A DNA stretch of 64,000 bases from Rhea pennata (Eukaryota; Chordata; Aves; Rheiformes; Rheidae). The stretch lies in assembly GCF_028389875.1 (NCBI RefSeq), contig NC_084669.1:35688731-35752730 (forward strand), read 5' to 3'. The position numbers and the translations under genes are program-made. Positions 12,101 to 27,000 of the stretch are shown in pieces. The notes beneath the pieces were generated by a model. The model did no database searches and had not been told where the DNA came from. It was given only the letters and a program-made list of their open reading frames with translations. How positions within the stretch are numbered: position 1 is the stretch's first letter; each line of letters opens with the position of its first letter.

Positions 12101-14729
12101 TAACTGACAGCAGTTAAAAAAATACAACTAAAATTCCAGGATTCAGGTGTGTTCTTCTCACTATCATGAATTTATGGAGACCTCACTCTCAGAATTAAAC
12201 TTAATAATAGTAAGTTGAATAACAAAAATTCAAACGTTCTACAGAATTTCTATTTGTTAAAAATTAAATTAAAAAATGAATAATTTAAAAGTGCAAGACA
12301 TGTAAAGAAGTGAGTTTGGCTGGAGTCTGCTTTATTTTACTTTCCATTGACTGAAAATAAGATTTGTCAATTCAATATGCTAGAAATAGAAAAGACAGAC
12401 AAGAAAGATGTTGGGAAAAAAAATGGTTCAGAATGAAAAGCAATTTTTGTAGGGCTATGGTGAAAAAACAATAGGGCAGACAACTAGGTTTCCATGTTTC
12501 TCTCTCCTGCCTATAGCAGTCAGATATTCATAATAAATTCTGCGTTTTAACTGAGTAAGAATAGCTAACCCTTTCAGAAAATTTTGGAAATATCTTCCCA
12601 AAAACTTAGAAGGAAGCTCAAGTCTTCTCCAAACTAGCCCCTGAGCACAAGTATGTTTCTTTCATAAGCCTTTCTGAAGTATTCCAATACTTCTGGTTTT
12701 GTTTTTTTGTTAAAAAAATAAATTCTGTTCCGAAAAAAAACTAATGCTGAAAATACAATACTGTTTCATACAGTAGTTCTACTTCTTACATTCAGTATTC
12801 TACTTGATTGTTTTGGGGACAGTTTTTACTGCTTTCTCCCTCCTTGAACATTTCTCCTTTCTGCAGAAAAAACATCCATAACAGTATTAAAACGACAGGC
12901 AATTGAGTTTCAGAAATGATGAAAAAAATTGACAAGTCAGTTATTTTGTTTGTAGCATAAAACAACGAAGAAATAAAAATGGCACATCTCTCATCTCTAA
13001 ATAGTGGGTTTAACCCTCCCATAAGGACTTTTAATGATAAACGTTCACTGTGATAATAATTTTCCTTCAAAGGAAACTAAAGATCAGACCAAGAGCTGAA
13101 TTGTTGTCTCTTTTAATTAAGAATGACAGTTTTATGCAAGTTTACCTACATGGGGAAACATACAGATAATTCCAGAAGCATGCTTTTTTTTTTTTTGGTC
13201 TGCAACACTTATAAATCACACACAGATATTACTTCAAGGTTTTTAATAAAATAAATTCAAATATATCTCATTTTCTGTAACTATATTGTTAAATATCAAA
13301 GAAATATATACTTTTAAGAAAATGGGAAAAAATAAGCCACAAGAATTTCTGAATATACAATTCAAAGTCTAGTTTGTCAAATTTGTCAGAATTAAGCAAA
13401 TTGATCTTACCAACCACCAGTTTAATTAACATGACCATTACCAAATCTTAAAGGACACTGCTAAAATATTTACAATAAATAAATAACTTACATCACTTGA
13501 AGTAAATGCTTTACAGTTTCCTGAATCAAGTGAACACAAGAGTACCTATGCAAATTATATATATATATATATGTGTGTATATATAACAAGTCTGCAAAGT
13601 AATTCCTTTACAAAAGAAATTGCAGGAGAAAGTGTAATAATCTATTGCATATCATAGAGACAGTACATACACACATCTACAGACTCCAATACAATCCAAT
13701 CTTCATTTTCTTTTTTCTTTTTCTTTTTCCTTTTTTTTTTTTTTTTTGGGGGGGGGGGTCAAGAGGTTGACTGTTATCCATATGCCCAAATAAGTAAACG
13801 CAGCAGCATGCAGTCATGTTTGTCACCATGTTTTAAGTTAGGACAAACCTGTTTGTAGGAGCCAGTAGTGGAAAGTACATAATATTCTCAGCTTTCAGTA
13901 AACTGATTTGAGAATATTCAGCACCATAAGTACTTAAAAGGTACATAAAGGCCTTGCAAGGGCAGGCTCATACTAACTCTGTTTAACAGACTTCTTCTAA
14001 CACTTGTTGTAGTAAAACTAATATTGCCCCAGTCCTGTTTTTATTTGTGTAGATAGATACAGATTTTTTTTAGATTAGGGAGTGCACAAAGAAACTGATT
14101 TCCTAATTGCAAGACTGCTAATAACGTTAAATACATCTCATTGTCATTATCTATTGAAATGGTTGAAACGACTTTCAAATGTACCCATCTGAAGATAAAT
14201 GCATTGTTCTTACGTACAGAAAACTTGTACAAAAAAAATGAAAAGATGCTTAAATTGTCGTCTACTGAATTCAGCTTCTACAAGACTGACAATTATTTGG
14301 ATTTGAAAATTATGTATTATTCAAATCAGCTTATTCAAATTAATTTTTAAAGAATAGATGCCTAACTACTAGCTTAAAAAGCAATATAACCACGAGTATA
14401 ATTCCTGGAATGGTGATAAAGCTAAATAACTAACAGCTTAAAACCCATATAAAATCTGGGCATAATTGTAAAACTGTGTAATTCTTAACATTAATCTAAG
14501 GAAGCTTACAAGATCAAGTGCAAAAAAATGTTTATAGCTAACTACTGTTCATTTTGATCTGTGTCCTGGTTTGATTCCAGAAAATTAACCATGTTTTGGC
14601 AAATAAAATTAAGTTGTTAGACAACAGCAGTTCCACAGTAACAGATAGTTTTAAAATTTCAAGTAATTTACTCACAAATATAGTTTGAAGACAGATAGTG
14701 TAGTTTTACAGTAAAGTTTAAAAAATATT
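9131..14729. other. Intergenic DNA and SLC25A16 3' UTR
   Basis: AT-rich DNA without a recognisable gene. The part next to 14730 should be the SLC25A16 3' UTR. Short repeats include (AT)n at about 13556-13583 and a T-run followed by G10 at about 13729-13758. A 12-bp direct repeat CTACTCTTGAAA occurs near 12038 and 12059. The open frames here are short and show no family similarity. Confidence 0.7.
14040..14045 (-). terminator. SLC25A16: Candidate poly(A) signal of SLC25A16
   Basis: TTTATT on the plus strand reads AATAAA on the minus strand. It is the first canonical hexamer I find downstream of the stop and would give a 3' UTR of about 700 nt. No transcript evidence is available. Confidence 0.4.
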
Positions 14730-14886
14730 TCAATTGAGGTGCAAGAATTGTTTCATAAGTTCATATGTGGTAAAAGCCACAGCCTGCGAAGGAATACAAC
14801 GAATGTAATTTAAAGATAAACCACGGTATAATCCTCTTCTTATTCCATGTTGTTGATACACGTATTTCAGTGTCTGCACCATTGTA
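14730..14886 (-). CDS. SLC25A16: SLC25A16 exon 9 with stop codon
   Basis: The acceptor TATTTTTTCAG leads into [20 protein letters not shown], then [20 protein letters not shown] and the end QFLHLN followed by TGA. It is nearly identical to the human C terminus. Confidence 0.96.
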
Positions 14887-17800
14887 CTGAAAAAATAAGA
14901 ACTCAAATCATTATTGAATGCACACATTCAGTAGTCAAAATCACTTTCTTCACTTATTAAATTTGGATCTTAAGAGATCTAAAGGAAAAAGGCATGTGAC
15001 TCCACAAAGTGGAGCATGAAGGTACTTCTAGGACTTAGAAGAGAGTCTGAACTTCTGCAAGAAATTTAAGCACAAAGACTGGGAATTGCAAAGAAGAAAG
15101 GATTCAGGTGTGGACAAATGGGGATTGTCTGCCTGGACTGAAGCGACTGCTTTCTGTAAAGGGACAGAAGGACAGTGCAGTCTCATCTAAAGAAGGAAGG
15201 TTTTTTCAGGCTGATAATAAACGACAGATTTTAAAAAAATTTACACCAGAATAGTTGCATGTGTTGTCGTCTTATCTGGCAGGAGGGAGTTGAGAAGCAC
15301 CATTTTTATCTTACAAGTGTGATACAAGCAACAGGAAAATATTTTTCCCAGTATAACATCCAATTTTGAATTACAGAGAAAAAAAAAAAAGGCTTGAATC
15401 CCATTCTTTTTCTTTAGAAGGAAGGGCTTGTGCTTATGTTTGCATTTAGTCCTGTAAAATTTATGTTTAGTCCTATATTTCACACCTTGCACATGTATAC
15501 CTTTTTTTTTTCAGAAGACCTTTTTTCTCAAAACAGGAATACTAGTATTTGTGGTATGACATTCAGCCTTACTAAAACAGAATTTGAAGTATGCATGCAG
15601 GCGGAATGATTTTCCTCGTGTACCTAAATTGAAACAAAGCGAATAGACACTAAAATCCAAAGCCCTCGAGTAAAATTCTAGAAGGTGCTCAGTATTTCCA
15701 AGCTAATACAGACATTATCCTTTGAGAACATCTTCCATATACCTCAAAGATTCAAGATTTCTTGTTTGCTTGTTTGTTTCATCTTCCTATTCTCTAAAGA
15801 CATAAATGTCTACTGTCCTTCTAGGCATAGCTCTCTACAATTGCACCAAACTGTTTAAGAAGCCTAATGTTTCTAAAGGTATTAGTTCTCAGAAGCATAA
15901 ATAACAGAAGCCCCAGAACAATTAACATGTTTTTATTTTAAAAGAACCTGAAGTGAAAAATAGTTAAGCTAAAAATTGATGCTGCTAAGGAGAACAGAAC
16001 AGCAATTTTCACAGTAAACATTTCTAGGGTGTTTTCGAAAGGCAACTAAAAGACAGACTACTGTTAGTAGGATCAGATTTGCCATATAAGTTAATACTGA
16101 GTCAAACTAGATTCAGAGAACCACATTTCAACCAAGTTCAAAGCAACCAAGATAATCACTCGATTTCAAATTGCCCCAACCAAATTCAGTACCAGGAAAG
16201 TGTTTTTTTTTTTTTTTCTTTTTTTTTCTTTTTTTTTTAAGATGTAAGGGGCAAAGTGATTTCATTCTCTGATTTTAATGTTATTATGGTACTTCCACAT
16301 CTACTAGACTAAAGTGAAGTACTAAAAACCTGAAAGCCTGGAGGCATTAGGTCTGAGAACCTCAACTACAATGTGTGTGAGAGACATTACACAAAGTTAT
16401 CTTACAGAACAGATTCTGTACCATTAAAAATCTCACAAATACCTCACTTCAGTAGAACAGCCTCTCTTCTTAAGCATCCTACTGATATTATAGAAAGCCA
16501 CTGCAAAATCAGTTGAAATGCAAATAAAAGTTTGCTCACAAAAATCTAGCATTAGCAATAAAGTGTCATTAACTGTGTAAAGACGAACTTACAGGCACTT
16601 GTCAGAGTCTGGGAGAACTGCTCCTAACTGCATTCGCCTACGAGTTACATCAAGTGGATATCTACAGAGGAGATATTTGAACAACAGTTCAACCAGATGC
16701 ATGATGACTACATGAATATTGTTAAAAAATGAATATAAATTCTATGTGAAACCTCCAAGCTCCTTTTAAGAGAGTCAGGAATCCAACTCAGATTCTCAGC
16801 TGAAAGTTCTCCAGAAAAGGAGACTTCCTCTATAAAATCAAAACCAGCAAATCAGATCTCTTAGCACGTTCCATTTGGCACAAGTAAAGGAGACACATGA
16901 AGATCAGATAAGAGTATAAAACAGTTGTGTAAAATGCTGGAGGGAGAAGATACCTGAATTAAAAATAAAATTATCCATTTAAAGATTAATAGAAAACATG
17001 TGTGACATTTGTAATGCAGTAATTTAGTGACAAAAAATGATGCCAAATCAGTGCAAATTATTTTATGGCCAAAACCAAAATATAACAAGGACATTATGAG
17101 ACTGGGGAGAGCAGGCAAAGTAAAAACAGACTGATGCCAAATACAGTATCTTAGAAATCTATTTCAGTATTCCATGGCTTTGCAAATGATATCGTTTTAA
17201 ACTTAAATTGGAACAATAAAACTCTGCAAGTTTATTTATGGGACAAATTTTGCAGCTTAACAAAGAATATTCCAACTGATTTTAGTAGGAGTTTTGTCTA
17301 CATTTGTTCAATACATACACCTTCAAAACCTCTGAAGACTAAGTATGTATGTAGTATGTGGAACACTATGAAATAAGTGAGTTCCAGAGTCAGATTAACC
17401 TGGTTAAAAGAACTTACTAATAATCAGACTTGCAAAACATCCTATTCTCAGGTAAAAATCATTTCATTAGAATGAACAGCTATACAGAAAACAAAAATAA
17501 ACAATGCTCCGAACTTACGATATTGTCTGAGCTATCGCTCCAGCTATGCCACCACACAGCAGATTTACATGCGTTTTCAAAACTAAGACATCAGGATTAT
17601 CTAATGAAGGCCGTCCAAGCAAGTTAGGTGCTTGAGCAAGTCCAATGCTCTTTAAGGTACCAAAGGTAAAAAATGAAAAACCTAAAAGGAAATTTAATTT
17701 TATATAGACTTTCACAAAACAGCAAACTTGTTGATGTATGTATTGTTATAAACACAAAGCTGCATTTAGAAAATGAAATTATTTTCCAATTCTATTAGAT

Positions 17801-20800
17801 GTTTTCCTTAAGCACAAAGAAATAGAATAGACATACAATGCTTTGTACTTTTACAATAACTTCTGCACAAACGAACTGACATTTAAAGTTAATGTTAAAA
17901 GAACTCTTCAAATAAGCTAGACTGTGATTTTTAAATCACTGGAGTACTGTTAAGAGCAACTGCTAAGATCTACTTAAATTAAGAAATTAGTAAAACACAT
18001 CTTTTAAATGAGAGTAGTTCAGATAGGCAGTTCAGTACGCAGTTCTGATGCTCCTCCATGCCATGTCAGCAATCACTTCAGTTTAATTACTTACACAGAA
18101 GTAACCAGGAGATGGAGCCAGTGTGGAGGCTCCAGTCTCCATCTACAGAGGACTCCTGGCCTTACTGATTCAGTTGTCTGAGAGAGGGCCCTACTCTTGT
18201 GGGAAAATTAGGAAGCAGAACAGAAAGAAAACCACCACTTTATCTATCTCCTCCTCAGCTCCAAGTCTCAAAAAAGTTGGATTTTGCATGTTTTGGATAT
18301 TCTAACACACAGAAATCAGTTCTAGAGTAAGGTTAAAGAGTTGCAAATGCTTCCCATGGTCTTCCACTCAGCTCAGTCTTAATAAAGACAGAATCCTTCA
18401 CTTTAATAGAAGCCTAATTAAGTGTGCAAATGTACTACGCAAACTTAGCATACCTGCCAAAAGATTAGCATATTCTGTTTTTTACGTACCTGCATATGGA
18501 GCCATTCCTACAACTGTTGGCATCAGACCTCTGTAGAACCCAGGAAAACCACCTTCCTTTGAAAGAAAAATATAAGCAAATTTGTAGCAAGAAATGTAAC
18601 AAATGTGTTAGGAAATTTTACACCTGTTCATACAAATTCACCCAACAACAATCTAACTAGCATCATCTAGCAACAAGAATCTATAAATCAAGTTGAATTT
18701 CTTGTGCCTGAAGAACTGAGGGGAGAACTGCCTGGCTCCAAATGAGATAAAGAAGGGGAAAAAAAATGAACAAGGAGGAAAAAAACAAAAAACAAAAAAC
18801 ATTCAAACTCAGAACCTAGGAGACGTTTCTGAATTACACACATCCCTCCTCCCCATATTTTTTGCTGTCACTACTACTTATTCTTGAAAGCAAACTTTTC
18901 TGTTGTTTGTTTTTGACTGTCCACTTCCAGTCTGAGCTATTTCTTAGCACCGAAGTGTCAAGGTAATTTTTTACATTAAAAGGTTCAATGCACACACAAT
19001 GAATTCATGTGTGTATTTTTCACCGACTCACTATTTTCAATGCTGTGCAACATTATTTAAAAAGCACATTTTGCTTTGACAGGACTGAAGATTAAAAAAT
19101 ATATACCTTTGTGTAAATCATCTTGAATGCATGGATAATTCCCATGTACTTGTGTTCCCCTTTTACTTGGAACGCCAGACGAACTCTAACCATATCAAGA
19201 GGGTAAGTACAAATCACTGCTGTAATACCTTTATTAAAAACAAAAACAAAACAAGCAAACAAAACTCACCTACACCTTATCTGGTTCTAAGATTATTTTG
19301 AAAAACAGAATTTCCTTTCGTGGCAGAAAATATAACAATTTATACAAATAATTTTGTTAATGAAACATTTTTTAAAAAATCACTTATACTCAGCACATAG
19401 AAACTCTAGCTTCAGCAGCACACAAAGAATTTATGTTTATACGTGGTATACGCTGAAGCTGCACACCTAAGCCCTGATTCTCCAAAAATGTATAGGCCTA
19501 ACTGTATTCATACGAACAGTTCTCTTAAGTCCATGGCTCATAAGCATCAGACCAACCAAGTGCTTCAGTTTTTACTGGATTGTGGCCATAAAAATCCTGT
19601 CATGCCTAAGAGGTCAAACCACCAAATTTACATGGTTAATTCCAAAAACCTCTATCAGAATTTGAATACATGATTACTGGATCTGCATACATGTATGTGT
19701 CTACTGTATCTGAAAATACCAGATACATTCTGATAACATTAAGATAAAGTCAAGATCCTACTAACGAAGAGTACTGAGTTTAAACAAACAAATCCCAAAC
19801 TGTCAAATTTCACACTTCAACTCTGAATCATACAGGTAAATAAACAGAACTAGATTCTGCAACTCCTAAATATACATGTAGCTTTATATGCTGCCATTCT
19901 TGTGCAAGGTATCTTATATATAGCTACAGTCCAAAGAATCTAACCAAGAATTACTGCATTTTTACAGTTCATGTTATACCAGCACTTCTGTTTTAAGTTT
20001 CTGAACAAAGAAAGTTATTTATAGATTTCACAAGCTGCTAGGAAACCAGTATCTTAGGATTCATCCATTTATGAGCTACTTCAAAACTCTTTAGATGCTG
20101 ACCAACTTGTAATTTTGTAAACAGATCACAAATGAAACTCCAATGTAAAAACAACTGCTGTAATACAGTCAGCTGAATAACAAGTTCTTTCCTACTGCTA
20201 GCCTTTGAGGTAAACCACTCACATCACTGACAAATGTTTGGGGGGGGGGGAGTTAAAACTTTATTAAAAAGAGAGCTTTTTTCCTCATAGTATATTATTG
20301 CCACTAAAACAAAAAAAAAGTGGGAAAAAAAAAGGAAGCAAAAATATTTGTAATTTGGATTCTGTTCCTTAGAAATCACTCTGCTTTAGCTAAACACCAT
20401 ACCTAAAAATTGGTCCTACGGAGGATGTGCACACTATTGCACACTGGCAGGAAACTGACACTTCCTCTTATGCTTGAGTACTCTCTGATATCTGGTTTTG
20501 TATGTACATTTCCCACCTTTCCCAGAAAGCCAAAAGAAAACAGCATCGGGGGGTAGGGGGGATCAAGATCAGACAGGAATACCATGATTAGATGGAGAAA
20601 GAACATAATTGACAGCTGATCAATCTCAGCTTTTTTGGATAGCTTGTTCATGCTAAGAATAAAAGTTGTTGTATTCTGGAATATCCTACCAGTAACTTTC
20701 ATTTTAGAAGAGAAAAACATCTCTTCCAGAGATTTTGGACTATGCCTCTGAAAAGCAGACATCTCCAGTTGCAAAGTTAGAAGCTGCAAAACACCAAAGC

Positions 20801-23800
20801 AATTTAAGGACTGTTTCCACTGAACTACATTATTAAATGCAATCCCTCAATTTCGGAACATCCAGAAATATTGCAAAATGGATTAATTCAGACAATTTTT
20901 GAAAAACAAGCAGGGAAGCTTCTACAGAATTCACAGGAAAGTAATCTTACTTCAGAAAACAACTTTATCCCTGCTCTTACCAATAATGCACTGATAACTA
21001 TCCAGGAATACTTTCTGAACAAAGAGTAGCAAATAGACCAACAAGAGTTTGGTGACTGTACTAAGCTGTCAACACCAAGCTCCAAAATAGCATTTTTAAT
21101 TGGAAAAAAAAAATGTAATAAGGCTTTAGATTTTTTTTTTTTAACTGTACATTAAAATCTGCTAGCCATGAATTCTGAGGAGAAAAAAAAAAGGAGGATT
21201 TCTAGCATTAGCAGCTCAATAAGCTACTGTGAGCCACAAAATACGTTTTCTTGAAGAGACTGGGACAGGCATGTTGCTCTTTCTTCTTACTGTTGTTCAT
21301 CTGAGCAAAATGCGCATTAGGAAGGATCAAGATTTCCTCTGAGCTCAGAAGGAACAATATCTTTTCCGGGAGGAATGGAGGCCAGCTTTTTGACAGTGAA
21401 AACCAGTGGGAGAGCCTACAGAAACATTAATCTCATTTCTACTCCCTAAATATTATGACTTGTCAAAGCTCAGACCACAACATCTTAAGGCTGATCCCCT
21501 GTCTTGAGGGAGTAAGGTCTCTTTCAGTTAACTGGAGCTGGGCCAAAAATTGCTCTCATGGCTGTTTAAACATGACAGAATTGAAAATGTATCTCCAACT
21601 AAGAGACATATACTGCAATTTTCCTGTATGAGATCTGAAAGAATATGTCAATGTTTGGATTTTTTTTCCTCCCTCAAAGGAACCACTTCTAATATAGCAG
21701 AACTTTTTGTTGCAAATGAGGACTTCGTAAGTCCCTACGGCACTGAAGTCAGGGAAAAATCTTTTTTTTTGCTTATAATGTTTTCTTCAAGCATCTTTGA
21801 GCATTCTTAGAGACAAGAAACTGGTTTACACAGACTAAGCGTAAATGAAGCGCAACAAGAATGGAATCATCAGCGTGTCTCTAATTACTTCCCAAGCTTT
21901 GGGAGTTATTAATGAGACTAGCTGTATGGGCATCTACCTTGTCTCCCAGTTTCCCTATTATTCTTCCATTCTTAGGCATCATCTTTCTTTGAAAACAAAA
22001 ATAAACAATTTCTTTTTTTTAAATAAAAATCAGGTAAAAAAAATCAGCCAGATAAACAAGTTTTTCTGATTTCTATATTGTGTTCTAGGTAACTTGTCCA
22101 CAACTGACCTAGATCAAAAGCAGAACTACCAGATGATTCAGAGGTATAGAGTCACAAAAATGAGCACAGGCCACAGCCTTCAACTGCAAGAGATGTGCTC
22201 CTTCACTAATATAAAAAAGCAGATTAATTTATCAAGCAGGCATCTGCCCCCCCAAAAAACTTCATAGACTATTTATAGAGATAAATAGCTGATGAGGGAA
22301 AAAAAGGCAAGCTAAAGAACTGAAAAGTTCACAGGTCTTAATATTTCTAGACCTGTAACTTATAATTGTATTTCTTTCTGAATTGCACCTAAAGAAATAA
22401 ACAGCACAGATTCTTTTATGTTTACTCAATTAGATAAGTCTTAATTAAGTCTTATTTAAAGATGGAACAGTAGTATCCACCTAAATCCATGTTATTTTCC
22501 AATTGCTTTTAGTTAGGAAAAAAAAAAAGTGTCTTCTGTACTTGTTTCAAGGAACTTGAGTTTATTGTGGTAATTTCTGCTCTTTTGTGGCTGCTTTTGA
22601 GTTAATCAAGTGCAGATAAGAAAATGCACTTGTTTGTGTTTTAATTCAGATTTTTTTCATTAAGAAAACTCAAAAACGCTTGTATTTTCAAAATTGCCCT
22701 GTGAAGAAAAATATATATAGATATTGTTTGATCATTTGGTTTCCCAAACCACATTAATATCTGTGATTTTTCCTTTCCCCCAGCTGTCTTTCCTTAAAGG
22801 AAGTTATAAGGCACTTATCTGTTAATGAGGTGTTACAACTGAAATTTGAATCACACAAGACTCAGGAAATTCAGAGTTAAAGTTTCCACAGTAACTTTAA
22901 CTTGGCCTCCTTAAATATATGCATTACAATAGGTTTTTCTTTTCTCTCACTCCACTACCCCCATCCTCACTGCTTTTCTCTTCACTGTGGACATGCCTTT
23001 GATCCTGTTCATCTGTTACAGAAGATATTCAAAAGTTGCCCACCATTTTGAAGCTGATTTAGGTCTGTTCAGTGTTAGCAAAGTTGGAAACTCTGGCATA
23101 AGCAGGATTTAAGTATCAATAGCATACACTGAAGTGAATACAGATGGCTGTGTGGCTGGATGACAGAAATGGGACAAAGGGGAAAGCGAAACAACGGCTA
23201 CCCATCTTCATCTGCATAGTACTGGGTTCCAAGAAACTGTGAAGACCCCTTTGCACCAACACAAGGGTGCATGTCTCCTGCAGCTATTTAAATGTGGAAG
23301 CAGCAGAAGAATACCCCTTAGCGGAGCCAGAAAGAGACTAAGCCGGAGGAGCTAGAGCTAGGAATATGAGGGGTTTCCCTAAGGGTCTTTTCTCACATTT
23401 GCAATTTCAGATTCCAAACTCTGTGTTCATATTCCAAACTCTGTGTTCTCCTTGGTGCCTCCTTCCTCTTACTATCCTCAGTACAAGCACCCCTCCCTTA
23501 CCATTTATCTAATTAAGACCCCCAAAAGTAGTTAACATCATCTAGTAAACAACAAGATTCTAAAATGTCATACTATCAATATACTAGTACAACATTCATT
23601 TCACTGCACACTTAAGTCTAGCTTATGTACTTAGTTTGGGGGTTCTCCACACCAGAAACTTCCTTTGTACTGTACTTAAATGTACCACACTAAGCATTGC
23701 AGCTGATTGTGCTTTCCAGATAATACCATATATGAAATTTATTTCCATTACTCTATGAAGAAGATTCAACCAGTAAGGTGCTTAAAAATGATGACAGATG

Positions 23801-24025
23801 TTACTAATTTAGTTACACAAAGAATGCCACCATATCCAACATTACTGGAGTTAAATTGATATTTTAATGTTTATACAGTGCTCTCTGAGAAGGCTCCTGA
23901 AAAAAATAATAGTAAGCTTTTGGAAATAATAAAAAGCATTCTTTAGTGCACTTAAAGGCAGGACTATATATATATATATGTATATGTATACACACACGTG
24001 TGTGTGTGTATGTATGTGTGTATAT

Positions 24026-24076
<51 letters not shown>

Positions 24077-27000
24077 TTTTTTCCACTTTTTTTTCCAGAC
24101 AGAAAGCCAGACAAGTTCTGGAATATCTTACCAAATAGGTTTACTTTTTCTTTTTTTTGGGGGGGGGGGGGGATTTCTGAGCAGTTTCTTTTCATTCTCT
24201 TTCCCTTCTTTCTGATTGCATGCAAGAAACAGTATTTTCATGAGGTCTTTCTAGTTTAACTAAAGATAGCATTAATAATCCACTGTATTTTTATTTCAGA
24301 AGAGGCTACATATTAATATTCATCTTGTAACTATATAAGGACTGCCAATAGACGGTATTAAGCCTGTTTTAAATGGTAAAAACACACACAAAGAACCTCT
24401 GATTAAAACCAAGTCTACTATTACTTACCTTCCCCTATTTTTCCTTAGCTACTTTTGGACAAGTGACTGACAAGGAAAACAGGTATGTATAATCATATTT
24501 TATACTGACAGTTTAAAAGTACTTTATTCTACTGCTATTTTACTAATTGTCAAATGATGTTCATATGTATGCTACAAAGAGTATCATGAAAAATTCCACA
24601 TTGTACGTTGTAAGTCTAGACATTTCAAAGACATCTAAAGAATCCACCATTTCAGCAGCTACAGTTCTCTACTTCTCAGAACATACATTCAACATGGTCA
24701 CAACGGCAGACAGGCTGATGAGCCTATTCTGCTAAAACTTTTATTTTTATGTTTGATCTTAATGACACTGGATTTTTCTTTTTTATATCATAATAAACAC
24801 TGTAATAACTATGCTTGACAACACAGTATGAATTCAATGTTTGAATTTAATGCTTTAAAGAATACTTTTAGACAAACTTTTCAATTAAGCAACTATGCAT
24901 TATATTAAAACATTTACTAGCCTTTTTTCTTAATACAAGTTTACAGCACAGTTTGACCTGAAAACACATTAAATCATCTTCTAAACACACACCAGCTTTT
25001 CAGCAAAACAGATGTCTGAAATGCAAGTATAAAACTATACCTGCCATAGATCCAGCCATTAATTGATGTACATGCCCTGAAATCCCAAGTTGCTTCTTTA
25101 TTACCTATGAAATATCAAACAATACAATTTATTGTATTTACAATAGTCATATATCAGAAAATATGGAGAAACACATTACAGTTTACTAGCATGTTTGCAA
25201 ACCCTGTAGCTGTTTAAGAAGTTCACAACATTAAAAATTCAAACCAGAGCAATTAATTATCATTAAAAGAATTTCCTGAAAAATAATTAACAAATTTATT
25301 AACAACACCTAAATACTAAAATTGCTATTAATAAAACAGAACAACTAGTTGAAAGTATTAGTACTATTTACTTAAGAAGCCAGATTAATTATTTGTTTAG
25401 TTATCTTCAATGTGTGTCAATCAAGGCAAACTGAATACTATCCTTCCTGAATGATAGAGAGCAAAGGACACTGAGCAAAGTTGAAAAGTGAGATGTTCGA
25501 AACTGAGGAAATTATTTTCCCACACACAGCATGTGAAACTTATTCCTATAAATATATCCTTAAGACCATATGCTTAGTCAAATTTAAAAAATAATTAGAG
25601 AGAGAAAGCGCGCGCGCACATATGCCAGACTGGATGAGTATTCAATAGAATAAGCTTCCTAAATTCCTAAACAAATAAAATTCCTAAATCTAAGTCCTGG
25701 AAGAAAATTAGAAGTTCCAGACTTATAGCAAATAACTGAGAAATTTTAATAAGCAACTTCTGGTATAAAAAACATCATTTCACATCTTCCTTCTAGGAGA
25801 ACTGTGGGGTTTTTTTTTCCTTTACACGCTTCTGCAAAGCATCTGTAATATCTGCTGTCAATCATAAGTTAAAAGAAAGCATTATGATGTTAAATTGTTC
25901 CTTGAAATTTGTAGATTCATAAATCATTACGTTAAAGCATGGTATGCACTCTTATTTGACACAACATAAAACAACCATGATGTTTTGATCAACAGCATTT
26001 ATGACTACACCATTGAAAAAAGTTTAATTTGTTCTTTTTAGAACCAATACAACGAAGCATCTGTAACTTGCTCTTTAGAAAGGGATTGCAATTTGAGTTC
26101 CACTGTCTTCAGTAAAGATCATGCAATTTACTTCAGTGAGAACTACGTCTGACCTTCCAGAAAAGAAATTCCTTATGGCTAACAGTAAGATTATATTTTT
26201 GATCTTAAGTAATACTTAAAAACAAGCTCATGCTAACACCTAACCTCCAAAAGGTGTTGCAAGTATTATTTGGAATTTATTATGAAAGAATAAATGCATG
26301 AAAGTAGAAAGGAATTCACAGAACCTGTAAAACCCTGAAACATGCATTTTCTCCTGCACACTATTTTTACCTAAAAGGTGACATAGCCATGCGATATGTC
26401 AAATATGATGGTCATAAATCTAGACTTTCAAATTTAAGTAATAAGACTCCCAATACAATAAAGAGGTTATATTTTACATTTTATTCCTACACTATTTGCA
26501 AACAAAGCGCTCCATTTTTATTAAAATGACTAGCAGCAGTCTCCAGGTACCTTATTTAAAACAAACAAACAAAAAAAATATTCACAGCAATAGAAAAGCA
26601 CTAAAATTGGTAAGAATTTTTTCTCCTTAAGCAATGCTGCAAAGAGTTTCACTCTTTCCCTGACATTTTCAATGAGCAAATTCAGGTATTAACCAATCTG
26701 AGAAAAATAATCAATAAATTAACCAATCTGAGAAAAGATGTGCAGCTAACAGGGCACAAAAGTTTCAGTGTTTGTTTTGGTACTTTAAAGAACCTGTATG
26801 CATTGTAGACACACAACAACAACAAAAAAAAGAAAGAAAAAAAGAAGTTATACTACCTTTTTGTATTGGTCAAATGCCATAAATTGAATTGCACCATAGG
26901 GAAAGATTCTAATCATCATTGCCCCATTTCCTTTATATAGCCCAAGGTAACCCTCCTTTTTCGGGACTGCACGCAACGTAGAAAACACTCCTGTCAGCAA

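Noticed and set aside
20403-20789. 128-codon minus-strand open frame in SLC25A16 intron
   Set aside because: No similarity, no splice context and an ordinary intronic surrounding. This length is possible by chance.
23851-24259. Open frames of about 90-124 codons around 24 kb
   Set aside because: They translate the TA/TG microsatellite (Ile-Tyr repeats).
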